58,131 nucleotides of DNA, from the NCBI GenBank assembly GCA_000333855.2, contig CM007317.1:901182-959312 (forward strand), read 5' to 3'. The notes beneath the pieces were generated by a model. The model saw only the letters and a list, made by a program, of their open reading frames with translations. It was not told the origin of the DNA and ran no database searches. Source of the stretch: Endotrypanum monterogeii. Taxonomy: Eukaryota; Euglenozoa; Kinetoplastea; Trypanosomatida; Trypanosomatidae. The position numbers and the translations under genes were made by a program. How positions within the stretch are numbered: position 1 is the stretch's first letter; every line of letters starts with the position of its first letter. Positions 21,432 through 33,294 of this stretch are shown here, piece after piece.

Positions 21432-21803
21432 AAACATTTGCGGCCCCGGTTGTGGCTTCTTTGTCGAAATTCCCCGTCCCGACGGTGTGTGTGTGTGTGT
21501 GTGTGGGGGGATACTTGCCATCGTTGTGATGTTGCTGTTGCCGTTAGCTGCTATTTAGAGTGTTCGCTTTGAGGCTGACATTTGTGCATTTAGAATGAAC
21601 GCCCCCCTNNNNNNNNNNNNNNNNNNNNNNNNNNNNNNNNNNNNNNNNNNNNNNNNNNNNNNNNNNNNCGTCGTCGTCTTATTAGTAGTTCGTCGTTCGT
21701 TACGTCGTACGACTATTGTCGACTACTACGTAACGACCCCTCCCCCCTCCCCCCCCCCACCCCCCACCACACACACACAGATAAAAAAGAAAAAGGACAA
21801 CAT

Positions 21804-21834
<31 letters not shown>

Positions 21835-22992
21835 CATTTTCATGGTATATTCATTTGTGTATCCTAGATTTGCGCTACAGAAGAAATGCACGGAGGTGGT
21901 GGCGATAATCGTTTATGATGGGAGTTGCTGTCATCACTGGACTGTGCGTCTGTACTTTGTATTTCTTCTGGACAGATCTTTTTTTTTTTTCTATATAGAA
22001 ATTTATAGATGCATATAGCTTTGGGTGAAATCGCGGAGGTGGTACCTTGTAGTGTCCGTCTCTGTCGGGTAGAGAAGAGGGGACAGCCCTCTGTCTGTGA
22101 TGCACTCTTCTAACCTCCATCAATGCCCTCCCCATCTCCCCTCACTGCATGATCAGTCACACTTTCAGTGTGTGACTCTGTCTCTCAAGAGGACTTTCCA
22201 ATCGAAGGAGGGGGGGGGGCAGTGTGTGTGTGTGTGTGTGTGTGTCACACTGTGGATAGACGAGTGAATGCTGTCGTTTTAATGTTGCGATATGCATCTC
22301 CGCTGCATTAAATATTCCCTGCGTCAATTCTTTCTTTGAAAAGTCTGTTTTTATTTTCGACAGTGGCACATGCACAGAGCGAGTCGGCACTTATTGGGTA
22401 CCAAGCAGCACTCTCACCCCCTGCACGCAACAACATAGATATACATAGACGCACACACGCAATTAGCGCAAACCTATACCTTGCGGTTGCCTCCTCCTCA
22501 TACACATACACGGCCTTTTTTTGTATTGCACCACTTATTCGTGTATTACGCATTGCTTTTCGTGGTGTCAAAGGTGACACTCGGGGGAAAATTGTTTTCC
22601 TGCAGGGTCTACTCCACCGTGGGTGTTGTGGAGTTACGCGTCCGCGTGTGTGCTCACACACAGGCGTTGAGTTTATCTCTCCTCCACTGCCACATCATCA
22701 TCGCATACACACACACACATACACACATACTCGGATACAATCGAGACCAATAGATTATAGACGGAGCGTGAAAAACCTCCCTTCAGAGATACCCAGAAGG
22801 ATACATTTTACGTAGATATACTCAATCGCGAGGGGGGGGGCAGCTCCCACAAGTGGCATTCCATACATCCATGTATGTATGTACAGAGAGAGGGACTTCA
22901 AGATCGCTGGAATTCAACTGTCAGTGCTGCTATACGTGCGGTTGTTAGCCTCACCGGGCAAATATAAAAATAAATTTCTTCCGTAAGCACAT

Positions 22993-23023
<31 letters not shown>

Positions 23024-23067
23024 GAACGCGGAAAAGAAAAGTAACCACCACAAAACACACACCAGTC
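21432..23067. other. Intergenic spacer containing an assembly gap
   Basis: I see no gene. The spacer has (TG)n at 21486-21504, the N gap at 21609-21668, C-rich and (TA)n sequence at 21736-21833, (TG)n at 22223-22243 and (CA)n at 22995-23022. The last of these lies just before the CDC45 start, so its leader probably contains or follows a CA repeat. The true length of this spacer is unknown because of the gap. Confidence 0.75.
21609..21668. other. 60-base run of N (assembly gap)
   Basis: Sixty consecutive undetermined bases. The real missing length may differ. The roughly 65 bases to the right (21669-21735) are almost entirely short CGT/TCG/ACG/GTA words unlike anything else in the window, and may be low-quality read ends. 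Confidence 0.98.
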
Positions 23068-25479
23068 ATGGTAACCTCATCTGGCGCACCGGAGCCATGG
23101 GAGCGTATATCCACCTACTACGCATCCACTCGGAAGAGCATCAATATCCTAGTTGCCCCAACAGCTGATGCGGCAGCTGCCTCGCTGAGTCTGACTTATC
23201 TCATGAAGGTGTTTTTGTTTTCTTTTAAACTGCACCCAGCGAGCACTTACGATGGGCTGAGGCAATTTATTGAGCAGATGAACTCTGCGCAGGACAGCGA
23301 GCGCGAATCGGACACGGGTCCGCGTATCGACGATCTCTATGTCCTCATCGGCCTTGGTGCGCCCGTCCTTCTCGAGGAATACTTCGACTTCTCAAGGCAC
23401 ATCGTACTTGTCTTGGATGCGTATCGCCCCTTCCACCTTGGCAACTTGCGCCGCGAGGATGGTGACAGATGCATCATTTGGGGTAGTGACCGGATCCACG
23501 CAGAGGTGGATGTTTTTTTCCAGAAGCAGCGTACCAAGGAGGCGCAGCGGCGTCGACGGCAGCGGCGTCGACAGGACATGAAGCTTCATGGCCGTGAGAG
23601 ACACCTTTCTCGCGTGCGTGCGCGACGACACCGCCTCGAGTACGATGGGGAGCAGGGTGAAAGCAGCGATCGCGCGAGCCGGCTTCGAGGTGGGACACCG
23701 GACGACGATGACGATGTCTTCAGCGAGGAGAGTAGTCTTAGTACAAGCAGCGATGATGAGGATGGAAGTGCAGAGTCCGATGACGACGACGATGCTGCTC
23801 TCTTCAGTGGCGAGGATGATGATGGGCCCCCGTCACAGAACAGCGAGCGCGTGGACTGGCGAAGCTCAGATGACGAGGTGCCGGCGTATTTGGAGAGGCT
23901 CTACTATGGATGTGCGTCTGCTGGACGCAGCTGCTCAGTGGAGTTGTACGACTTATCCGTCATTCTACAGCGTTTCAGCGACGAACTTCTCTGGCATGCA
24001 GCGATTGGTGTCTGCGATCTCTATCTACGCCGACTCATCGACTACGGCACATACTTGGTCGAGATGGCTCCGCTGCAGGAAGCTGTATCGCTCCAGCAAA
24101 GCGTGCGGCGCGGGGTTCTGCGGGACCGTACAGAGGAGGCGGTCAACAATCACCACAGAGCCTCCACAAACAGAATGCAGTTGAGCAATCGGGATGAGGA
24201 GCAGCTCTACTTACTGCGGCACTCAACCTTGTGGGATGCCATCTGGTTTGACCCTCAAGTGGCCAGCGCACTGGATTTGCACCACGTAGAAGATGGCCGT
24301 CCGCGGTTGAGTCAGCTGCTTGCAAGTCGTTGTGGGGTGTCCATTGTCATGGCGCAGAGACCGTGGCGCGAGGTGCCGGCGGATGTGGGCAGCGAAGCGC
24401 TTAGCCGCGTGCGAACAGAGCTACAGAGTTGGGTGAATGCGCAGGGTAATGCTGTATCGTACAGGAGTCGTATCCGGTGCATCTCTCGTAGGGTGGGTTA
24501 CAGCACTGAGGTGTCCACGTTTGACGTGTGTAAGCTTTTCGCGGCTGAGATAGCTGCGGTACCGCCGGCTTCGGTGTATGTCTTCGAGCACCTGTCACAA
24601 GAAACGAGTCCGTCCGAGGAAGAGGTGGCAGCGTTGACGCAGAAAAAACTCGCCGAGTTTGAGAGAGCTCAGTTCTGGCGTGCACGCGCCGTGCTGGATG
24701 TGGACCCGAACGAGAAGTTGTTTCACGAAGCCCTGATGGGAGCGATGTCGCTACAACAGGCGGTGGCGGACGCGACCAGCTCACTGATGCAGCCGGGCAA
24801 TCTACAGAGCAGTACCGGGATTCACTACGCGCTCCCCTGCGACCCATCTAAAGTATCGCCGACGATGGAGAGTTTCTGCACCATGCCGCGCCTGTCAATA
24901 TTGGCGGACAGACTCTTCTTTACGCTTTCGATGAGTCGACGGCGTGACCGACATACGGCGACGTATTTGCGACCCCTCATTCTTTGTTGCGCCTTGCCGG
25001 CCGCACGTTTGATGCCCCTACGCACAGCGGCCAGTGGCAGCGCAAGCGGCTTACCATCTGGAGCTGGCATCAATGCGTTGACAGCTTCCGTGCGGCTGGG
25101 CACTGCTGGCCCTGGTGCCCCGTCAGCGATCTCAGTCGCAACTGCAAGTGGCACTGGTGTAGGGAGTGGGCCACACATTGAGGATACGGTTGATTATGTC
25201 GTCGTGCTCACCCACGGTGGTGGCACAGGAAGTGGGATGGACCCACTGCTTCCCATGTACCGCTTCGTGGAGTGCATTCAAGACGAGCATTTCCCCACGC
25301 CGCCACAGCAGATCTTTGTGGCGCGGAATGCTGCACAGGTGCGCGGTCGTGAGAACACAACTTACCTTGTAGAGCGAATGCTTCTGCTCTCGGTGAAGAG
25401 CACTGTACCCCGGCACGATCTTCGCATGAGACAGATACGTGAAGTAGATGAGGACGAAAGCATCGAGGTGATGGACTAG
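23068..25479 (+). CDS. CDC45: DNA replication factor CDC45
   Basis: This 803-residue protein matches CDC45, the CMG helicase subunit that acts with MCM2-7 and GINS at replication forks in the nucleus. The N-terminus shows the family opening: strand INILVAPTADAAAASL (about 25-40), then VLIGLGAPVLLEEYFDF and HIVLVLDAYRPFHLGNL (about 111-128). These correspond to degenerate RecJ/DHH phosphoesterase motifs, consistent with loss of nuclease activity known for the family. A very acidic Asp/Glu/Ser region lies at about 212-255, preceded by a basic Arg-rich stretch, as in other CDC45 proteins. The C-terminal part includes the expected helical and strand elements up to VERMLLLSVKSTV. It is longer than human CDC45 (566 aa), mainly from the acidic/basic linker and a Gly/Ser/Ala-rich insertion near 650-705. 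ATG 23068 is followed directly by the conserved domain, which supports the start. Confidence 0.93.
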   Translation: MVTSSGAPEPWERISTYYASTRKSINILVAPTADAAAASLSLTYLMKVFLFSFKLHPASTYDGLRQFIEQMNSAQDSERESDTGPRIDDLYVLIGLGAPVLLEEYFDFSRHIVLVLDAYRPFHLGNLRREDGDRCIIWGSDRIHAEVDVFFQKQRTKEAQRRRRQRRRQDMKLHGRERHLSRVRARRHRLEYDGEQGESSDRASRLRGGTPDDDDDVFSEESSLSTSSDDEDGSAESDDDDDAALFSGEDDDGPPSQNSERVDWRSSDDEVPAYLERLYYGCASAGRSCSVELYDLSVILQRFSDELLWHAAIGVCDLYLRRLIDYGTYLVEMAPLQEAVSLQQSVRRGVLRDRTEEAVNNHHRASTNRMQLSNRDEEQLYLLRHSTLWDAIWFDPQVASALDLHHVEDGRPRLSQLLASRCGVSIVMAQRPWREVPADVGSEALSRVRTELQSWVNAQGNAVSYRSRIRCISRRVGYSTEVSTFDVCKLFAAEIAAVPPASVYVFEHLSQETSPSEEEVAALTQKKLAEFERAQFWRARAVLDVDPNEKLFHEALMGAMSLQQAVADATSSLMQPGNLQSSTGIHYALPCDPSKVSPTMESFCTMPRLSILADRLFFTLSMSRRRDRHTATYLRPLILCCALPAARLMPLRTAASGSASGLPSGAGINALTASVRLGTAGPGAPSAISVATASGTGVGSGPHIEDTVDYVVVLTHGGGTGSGMDPLLPMYRFVECIQDEHFPTPPQQIFVARNAAQVRGRENTTYLVERMLLLSVKSTVPRHDLRMRQIREVDEDESIEVMD

Positions 25480-27517
25480 TCTATGTTGTGAATATGCAAT
25501 ACCATGCTTGACTGGCTATAGGCGTTGACTTCTTCCAAACGTGGAAATTATCAGTCTTTGCTCACTCCCATCGCCTGTTCTTTCCCTCCCTCTTCTCAGC
25601 ATCACTGCAGGAATATATAAGTGCACATTTAATTGTCGGCTAGTTTTTTCTTTTAATGCGCGTGTGCTCCGCAGCGGCAGAGCATAGCTGCATGATTTGA
25701 TCTCCTCTACGACACCTTTACATGCAATTTTTGTTTGTGGGTGGTGCATGCTTTTTTTTTTTCACTATGTTTTTAAAATTATTTTATTGTTGCTATTCCT
25801 CCTCCTCTATAGATCTCTCGCATCCTGCGCGTTCTGTCCTTGTTCCTTTTTTCGTGCAAGGATCTTATGCTTCTTTTTTTTCTTTTCTTTCCCTCTCTCA
25901 CTCCTGCAGGATTCTCGTCGTCTTTGTCCTCCCTTCATTTTGTCTTTTGGTTGTTGGGCACTTACGCAGCGTGTTGCTCTACACGATTGCTTCTACACTC
26001 GTGTCTGTGTGCGTGTTTGTGTTTGGTGGCGGGGGGGGGTATCTCTCTCTCTCTGTGTGTGTATCACAGTAAAACAGGAAAGGAAGGCGGTTGGCGATCT
26101 TCGTCATCTGATTTTTTTTCGCCTCCCAATATATATATATATATATATTTTTTTTTTTGGGTGTGTATAAATTCCATGCGGGCCGATACAAAACCATAGT
26201 GGACATATTCTCTTCTTCCACGCATCCCAAAGAAAAAATACGAAGTTGTCCCCGCTACATATTTATTAGTTATATACATAAATATGTGTAAGAGAAAAAT
26301 ATATATAATGTGTATAACCGCTGGTGCTAGCACTTGTAGATGAGTCACGTAATGTGAGGCTTACTTTCTCGTTGTGTTGTATCGCTGCTGCACAGATGTG
26401 ATGAGGCATTCTTCCTCCTCTATGCTTTAGCGTTTCCGGTGCATCAGACGATGACCCCGTGCGTGTGTGCCAAATCTCGCAGCTCACTCCAAGGCAAACT
26501 CTCACGAAAGCATTGCCTTTGAGTTGTTGTTGTGTGGCGGTGAAATTCTGCGAGACTCAATGCATTTAACGTATTGGTTTTTTTTTTTGTCGTAAAAGAC
26601 GTTGTCACTTTTTTTTTTACCTCCCTCCCTGCCTCTCTCCCTCCTTCAGGAGTTGAACAGTAAGTCGAGCGAAGGCCAAGAGTGAAGTTCATCTGCGTCT
26701 AGTTATCAGCAAAGGTAGAAAACATGAGATTTTGATATTCAAGTTGCAAGGCTTCTCAGCGAAAAAAACTCAGCTTGTGGTCATTGGCCACACGCCTCGA
26801 CTCCGTTACTCGACTAACAGAGCGACCCATCACACTTCTGTGTTGGATTTTTCTTTTTCTTTTTCCGTCTGTGGGTACAATCCTTTGATGTATTTTTCAA
26901 TGTCTGTATACCAATAACTTTTTCTTAGCGGCTTAGCAGTCCCTATTTTTACTATTGTTCCCTCCTCCACATCCTCCTTCGCTATACACACTTTTTCAGT
27001 GTCCCGTCTTATTTTGTATCGAGCATAAACACACACACACACACACACACACAAGTAAGGGGGTCATGTGGTGCTCCCATTTATTCCACAGCTTGTTTTT
27101 ATGTTCGCGCCAAACATTCATCTGAACTTGAAAAATTGCACGTTCGTTCACATATATACCCAAACGCACCACGATTTTATCTGTTGGGAATAATTCCATC
27201 AGTGTAACTTTTATATATTGGTAGTGTTGCTCCACGTAGTCTGCTTCTCGAAGAGGCAGTGCACGCGATACTCGGATAGATCTGCCCCAGACGCTTCTCC
27301 TCTCTCTCCTGAGTTTCTCTAAGTCGTATAGGGCCGCATCTTCTTTTTTTTTTTTTGAGGGGGGGGAGTGCGGCGGCGTCGACAGGCACCTATATATAAT
27401 TCCATTCTTTATTGCATAGACTGTAGAAGGGGCACTGCGCCTCCTCTTCCCTTTTTTTTTTACCAGGACAGAGCCACGGGCGACACCGAACCTCCAGTGC
27501 GCTTCACATAAAGGCGT

Positions 27518-27690
27518 GTGCATATATATACATATATCTATACATATCTATACATATATACATATACATATCTATACATATATACATATATATACATATC
27601 TATACATATATACATATACATATATATACATATATATACATATACATATATACATATATATATATATATACATATATATACATGTATATA
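27518..27690. repeat. TA/CATA mixed microsatellite array
   Basis: About 170 bases of alternating purine-pyrimidine sequence, mostly TATA, TACA and TCTA words. It is open in all three + frames and encodes only Ile/Tyr/Thr/His repeats, so the ORFs through it are meaningless. Confidence 0.9.
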
Positions 27691-27994
27691 TGCACATGCA
27701 AAAAGTTCTACTTTACTTCACTCTTTATTCCCATTTTCCACCATTTCATTCGGCAGAACATTATTTGTGCCGTTGACGTTGATCTTCCCCCCCCCCAAAT
27801 AGGACGGCCATACACCTTTTTTTCCCCCTTCAAACTCTCGCCACGATCACGTTTGTCTTTGTCTTGCTGTGGTGATCACGACGCCGTTGGCTTCGTTCAC
27901 GCGGGTGCTATCGTTCTCGTGTTGACGTTCTCTCTGCGGAGCTAGAATCCAGTGATTGTATGATGCTGGGGGTCTTGTGTCGCTCCCCTGCGAG

Positions 27995-28023
27995 CTCCAC
28001 TTTTTCTTTCCACCGTCTTGAAG
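27995..28023 (+). promoter_or_regulatory. Polypyrimidine tract and trans-splice acceptor of the coiled-coil gene
   Basis: A C/T-rich run ends in AG at 28022-28023, placing the spliced leader about 52 bases before the ATG at 28076. An alternative AG is at 27944-27945. Confidence 0.5.
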
Positions 28024-28075
28024 TAAGCGGTGCAACCACAGAATCGCATTCAGGGCGCTCAGCTAAGGAAGAAAA

Positions 28076-31000
28076 ATGGATGGATATTTTTTCGCACAGC
28101 AGACACCGACGATGACTTCCGCAACCACTAGTGCTGTAGTGTCGTTGGTGAAGCGCCCCTTTCACACAGCTGACGACACATTGCCATCACCGCCGCACCC
28201 GTTGTCTTGCGGGGACGAAGCAGAACCGCTTCTGCTCTCAGTGCAGTCCACGACATCGCTTTCTCCGCACTGGGTTCTCTGCGAGAGAACAGGCGAGGAT
28301 GTGGGGCTCAATACGCATGGTGATCGATGGAGGTCTGAGAGTGCTGGGCTGTCACCGCTAGACGGCGGGAATGACTCAGACCACCTGCAAAGTGGGCGTA
28401 CAGCGCCGCTGCATGGTGAGGGGCAAGAAGCGGGCTCCTTTTCTGCTGTTTCACCTTCGATGGGGGAAGCAATGGACGGCACTGAGGACAGGTCGGCGGT
28501 GTCCAACGGGACTGCCGGGACACCTTGCGGGGTGTTTCTGGACAGGTTCGTTGCCTCTCTCACGACGCCGAAACGAGAAAGTGCTGCTGCTCCTGTGGTG
28601 CCGCAGTCACTGTCCGAGAGCGTGGCAGCTATACCTAGATCTGCGGGACTGCAGTCGTCTGGTGCGCTGCCAGACACCAGGGCGAAGGGACGATGCGTTG
28701 CAACGAGTTCTGCTCCGAGTTCGATCTCGCGGGGCGAATCCCGACCGACCAGATCCCCTTGTAGCGGTGCTGAGGGAATCACCTCTGCGGTTGTACCGCA
28801 CACCCAGAGCGAGGAAGCGTCACCGGAGCAACATCCAGCAGCTTTATCAGGCAGCGGAGGGGCTGCTCAGAACGATGCTCTATGGAGGGAGAATGAGGCC
28901 CTGCGCATCCAGCTGGAGTCGTTGGGGTATATGCAAGAGGAGCTGGTTCGTCGATGCCAGCGCCACGCTTCGGAGAGAAAATTACTTACACTCGAGAAGG
29001 AGGAGGCTATGGCTCAGCTTACCGAGGCCTATAAGGTGCAGCTGGGGGAGCAACAGGATGCCGTGTTAGCAGCGCAGTCCCATGTTGCCGCCTTGGCCAA
29101 GGAGGTTGTCGAGTTAAGGAGCGCATTGGCACATGTTCAGGAGGAGTTGAGGGCATCGATGGTAGAGCAGCTAAGGGTTCGGTCCCTCTTGGATACGGCA
29201 ACAGCTGCAAAGACGAGGGTGGAGGAAGAGTGTGCAACTTGGCGAGAGGCGACAGATCAATTGGAAGCCGATCGCGTAGCCAACGCCACTGCCGAGTTCA
29301 CTGAGCTAAAAGAGAAGCTGTGGGTAGCGGAGGAGCGCGCCGCAGCAGCTGATCTTGCCTTCCAATCGCTCTGCTATCAACTAGCTGCTGCTGCCGCGAG
29401 CACAGCAGACGGTGCAGGTGCTGGCGTATACATCGATCCCTCCGCTGTCCGAGAAGAGACGGTTGGCCAAGCATCGCAGGATGTTTGTCCCTTTTCTGGA
29501 GACGCCCACGGCAACGATCTGTCCAATGTGACACCAGTCCTATTCGACGAGTCGGCAGTACTGATGGCTGTTCAAACTGCAATGGAAAAACACTGTGCAA
29601 GTCTTCTGTCATCATCATCTCAGAAGTCGCGTTGCACTCTTGTCCGAGCTCATCCGCACGATTCTCGAAGCTCGCTCACGGCAGCTGTGTCGGAGCCATC
29701 TCCTGGCACCCCTTCCCTCTCCACACGGGCACACCTGTCAAACTCAGCGCTCTTGCATTGTCGTTTACACAAGAAGCTAATAAGCACTATAATAGAACGT
29801 GTGTCTGCAGGATATCAGCAAGCTTCACGCACGGCCCGTCTTTCTGCAGAGGCGAGTGCTGCCGAGATGCAGGTCGCTCTTTTACGTGAAGTGAAAGAGC
29901 TGCGTGCACAACTAAAGCAATCTCAAGATCAGCTCATGTTACTGGCCGAATGCCCGCGAGACGATCCTCCACGGTGTCATGGAGAGGAGATGTCCGAACA
30001 CCCCACGAAAAAGGAGGCTCTGAGTCCCGGCTCATCAATCAATCTAGCCGCGGAAGCTGGAAAGACATCTAGCCCCCTGTTGCCCACAGTTGTTTCGGCC
30101 CCCCAAGCGCAACATCAGACAACCGTAGGAAATAGTCTTCACGAAGAGGCTTTCACTGAGGCACAGCGCCAGCTGCGTCACGAGCGAAGTTATATACGAC
30201 ATTTGCAGGAAGAGTTGCAGTCTCTGAAATCGTCCAACTACGCAGCATCTGTTCTTGAGGACTTGACAGAAGCACTGCATACGATGCGAATGAGTACGCA
30301 GCGGGTCGTGCGGGACGCTGTCGCTGAACTGCAGCGCACGATCATGCAGGAATGGAAGGATATCTCGGTTTCACCAATTAGTGATCGAGGCGGCGCAAGC
30401 GAGGGGGGAGAGCCGGGTGACTCAGAGTCTGCTTCACATGGAAGATGGCAAGTTTTTTATGTTGAGGGTAAAAACCGTTACGAACCGCAATCCCCCGGTG
30501 CTCGGGCGAACAAGTACCACTACGCGATGAGCGGATCTCCATGCTCCCCTCTGCTTGACGGCGCGTTCATGTGCTCTATTCACAAGTCCATCTTGCGGGC
30601 GGAGGCACACGTTGAGCAGGTTAGTGCCGCCCTGCGGAAGAACAATCGCGACATTTCTGTCAACTCATGCCGCTGGTCAGAGCCCCACGGGGATGCGCAG
30701 ACTGCGCTGTCTTCTTCTCTATCTCCCCATTACCGCCGAGTGACACCGTTGTTGGCCAGGGAGCCTGCGGGTGATTTACGTCACAGGTCCGAGGGCATTT
30801 GCCCGGAGTCTCCATCGCGGCCGATTGGCGAGAGACTCAACTATCATTCTGCTGGTACTTCGCCACCAACCTCACCATACTTTCCCACAACCACCGCCTC
30901 TACCGGGCAACGATCTGCCCAACAAGAAGGGGTGTACCGAGAGATGCGCGCCCTTCTCGTGCGTTTGGCCAACACTTCCAACGATGCGGTGGTTTCCGCG

Positions 31001-31702
31001 GTTCAATCCTCGCGTTACTCAACTGATGTGTGCCCTCTGAAGTCAAAACCAATAACTCCATTGCCCTTGCCAGCTGGCATCAACACGTCTCCTACTTCAA
31101 ACCCGTCTCCTTACGTCACCGCCTACGTCGCTGAATGCAAGGAACGCCTGCAAGTTGCCTCGCTCTGCGCCCAACGCAACTCTTTTGTGCGATCGACAGC
31201 ACCCTTTTCCCGTCTACAGTTTGATTTCGCGGACTTGACAGCTGTCACCCAGGAACTGAGCAACGTGAGGCGCTTGCTTGACTGCCTCCGTGAAGCAGAA
31301 GAAACACGCGAGGAGCGGTGGCGGCAACACCTGGATGTGTGGCAACATGTCGTCCTGTCGGCATTCGACGGTGTATTGCACAAAATCGAACATATTGTGG
31401 CGGTGCTGCGACCTTCGCTGTTGGGAACGGTGCGAGCTCCCTGCGATACAGCGGCCTATGAGAAGGATGCCTGCGCCTTGTCTTCGCTGAGGGCAAAGGC
31501 TTTTTCTATTCCTGCCGACTTGGGAAATAACGAACTAGAAGAAACACAAGCGGGGCTGACGTGGCGGCAATGCCCCACTCCTCAGATGGTAACTCGTGTT
31601 GTTTCACCGCGTACGCCGTCACGCCTAGCGGAGGTTCTTTCTGTGAAACGCCAATCGAAGGACACCGGCGCCGACAGCACCACCCCTCCTCTCTACGTTT
31701 GA
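28076..31702 (+). CDS. Large coiled-coil protein of unknown function
   Basis: This 1208-residue protein has a disordered Ser/Pro-rich N-terminus (1-260). A long uninterrupted coiled coil follows at about 267-445 (begins ALWRENEALRIQLESLG). Shorter coiled coils lie at about 585-625 (LLREVKELRAQLKQSQ), 688-763 (RSYIRHLQEELQSLKSS) and 1048-1115 (LSNVRRLLDCLREAEETREE). Disordered linkers rich in Ser and Pro separate them. No motor, kinase or membrane segment is visible. This architecture fits a structural protein of the cytoskeleton, basal body, flagellum or kinetochore, but nothing in the sequence decides between these, and I assign no name. Codon bias and the long clean frame make the gene itself secure. 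The chosen ATG is the first after the acceptor. Confidence 0.92.
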   Translation: MDGYFFAQQTPTMTSATTSAVVSLVKRPFHTADDTLPSPPHPLSCGDEAEPLLLSVQSTTSLSPHWVLCERTGEDVGLNTHGDRWRSESAGLSPLDGGNDSDHLQSGRTAPLHGEGQEAGSFSAVSPSMGEAMDGTEDRSAVSNGTAGTPCGVFLDRFVASLTTPKRESAAAPVVPQSLSESVAAIPRSAGLQSSGALPDTRAKGRCVATSSAPSSISRGESRPTRSPCSGAEGITSAVVPHTQSEEASPEQHPAALSGSGGAAQNDALWRENEALRIQLESLGYMQEELVRRCQRHASERKLLTLEKEEAMAQLTEAYKVQLGEQQDAVLAAQSHVAALAKEVVELRSALAHVQEELRASMVEQLRVRSLLDTATAAKTRVEEECATWREATDQLEADRVANATAEFTELKEKLWVAEERAAAADLAFQSLCYQLAAAAASTADGAGAGVYIDPSAVREETVGQASQDVCPFSGDAHGNDLSNVTPVLFDESAVLMAVQTAMEKHCASLLSSSSQKSRCTLVRAHPHDSRSSLTAAVSEPSPGTPSLSTRAHLSNSALLHCRLHKKLISTIIERVSAGYQQASRTARLSAEASAAEMQVALLREVKELRAQLKQSQDQLMLLAECPRDDPPRCHGEEMSEHPTKKEALSPGSSINLAAEAGKTSSPLLPTVVSAPQAQHQTTVGNSLHEEAFTEAQRQLRHERSYIRHLQEELQSLKSSNYAASVLEDLTEALHTMRMSTQRVVRDAVAELQRTIMQEWKDISVSPISDRGGASEGGEPGDSESASHGRWQVFYVEGKNRYEPQSPGARANKYHYAMSGSPCSPLLDGAFMCSIHKSILRAEAHVEQVSAALRKNNRDISVNSCRWSEPHGDAQTALSSSLSPHYRRVTPLLAREPAGDLRHRSEGICPESPSRPIGERLNYHSAGTSPPTSPYFPTTTASTGQRSAQQEGVYREMRALLVRLANTSNDAVVSAVQSSRYSTDVCPLKSKPITPLPLPAGINTSPTSNPSPYVTAYVAECKERLQVASLCAQRNSFVRSTAPFSRLQFDFADLTAVTQELSNVRRLLDCLREAEETREERWRQHLDVWQHVVLSAFDGVLHKIEHIVAVLRPSLLGTVRAPCDTAAYEKDACALSSLRAKAFSIPADLGNNELEETQAGLTWRQCPTPQMVTRVVSPRTPSRLAEVLSVKRQSKDTGADSTTPPLYV

Positions 31703-31827
31703 AATAAATTTCCCAGTGATGTCACCAGTCTGACCGAGGGAGGGGAGGGGAGAAAAGGAGGGGGCGCGGAGCTACGGTTTTCTGAAGCACCTACCTCTAA
31801 TGGAAAGAAAGAGTAATGGTGGCCACT

Positions 31828-31869
<42 letters not shown>

Positions 31870-33263
31870 GGTGATAAGGTGACAGCATTGGGGTGGCGGC
31901 AAAGGTTACATAATTTAGTCAACTTCTGTGTCGACACTGCGCGTTGCGAGCATTCATTTTGCGTGCCTTTGCGGCATGAGACTGTCCCCCCTGCACGTTT
32001 GAGATTGTCAACACTGCTTTGAAACTGTTCTTCTTGTAAAGATGCGGGGAGGTGCGGGCGGGTAGGGAGCGCGTGTGGAACTCATTCATTCTGTTGTCTC
32101 CCCACACAGGTATTCTCTATCTTCTCATCTGCCTTGCATATTTTTATTATTATTTTCGCAACTGCCGACAAAGGCAACAGCAACAGAAACGAATAAAACG
32201 TCTCGTTCTTCCGAGTATCTGTGCTTGTGTTCCATGCTGCACCTATACTCCTCTACTGTATGATTTCTCCTGAAAGGGCGGCAGCATCATCGGGGAAAGA
32301 GAAAAATATTTTTGTGCCCTTCCCAATCAACTGTGCACAACCAGGAGCACGCAATAAGAAAAAATGGGACACCATTTTTTTTTCCTGCCTCTGTGTTTCG
32401 TTCTCACCACCTGCATCGTTGTGATCTCAGTAGATGTCCTAGTGGATACGTCCAAATTCCACTCGATGGCGCACCTCTTGCTCTTGTTTTTCCCGCTCCG
32501 CGAATGAGGACACTCTCCATTTTTCATTTCCTCACGTTATCTTTAATGATTTCCGTGCTTTTTTTCTTCTCTCGATTCTACTTACAACATCACACCCATC
32601 GTTCCGCCTTCGCACCTCCTTCCAATTTTTCTGCTACCGATGTTCGTATGTAACGATTGTTCCGTGCTCAACAGCTTTATAGTTCCACGACGCTTTTTCC
32701 GATTCGTGTTTTCCCCCTTATTATAGTGCTTGACCTCCGCTCCCAGCCTTGGCTTTCACCATCGAATCGAGGCTTCTGCCTATACGCGTATATCCTCGGT
32801 GATCTATTGTATTCGGATCTCGCTTGTGTCGCGTTCCCGACTAGTGTTGGTCCTTGAAACTTTTTTTGCTTGCTTTTGTCGCCATTTAATTGAAACATAA
32901 AAAATTAGTTTGTCATTTTTTAGTTCGACATTTCAGCCCTCTTCCTTCACTCTCCCTACCCCGTGCCGCGTTTTTTCGCAAGTTGCGCACACCAGATACG
33001 CACGCGCACCCACACATATATACACACAGACACACAAACGTGCACAACTACGCGCACGTGCAGTAGTTCATTCTATTGTTTGTTCTCAATCCATCTTTTC
33101 TTCCGCTTCAGGAATTCTGTTGTTTTTTTCTGTCGTTCTGTCTCTTGGTATTCCTTTGGGGGGATTTTGTTTTTATACCGTCTCCCTGTTCTTCTTTTCT
33201 TTTCTTGCTCGGTATTCTCGGGTCTCTTTCATATCGTAGATTCTGAGAGTATTAAATATATAG

Positions 33264-33294
<31 letters not shown>

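Larger units (their letters stand above)
25480..28075. other. 2.6-kb intergenic spacer
   Basis: I see no gene. It includes (TA)n at about 26130-26148, (CA)n at 27030-27051, and the large TA/CATA array at 27518-27690. ORFs reading through that array give Ile/Tyr/Thr repeats only. The right end holds the acceptor for the next gene. Confidence 0.75.

Noticed and set aside
27516..27776. Frames of 86-94 codons across the TA/CATA array
   Set aside because: They encode only Ile/Tyr/Thr/His repeats from the microsatellite.
28162..28803. 213-codon antisense frame opposite the coiled-coil gene
   Set aside because: Shadow of the sense gene, with disordered product and no acceptor signal on the minus strand.
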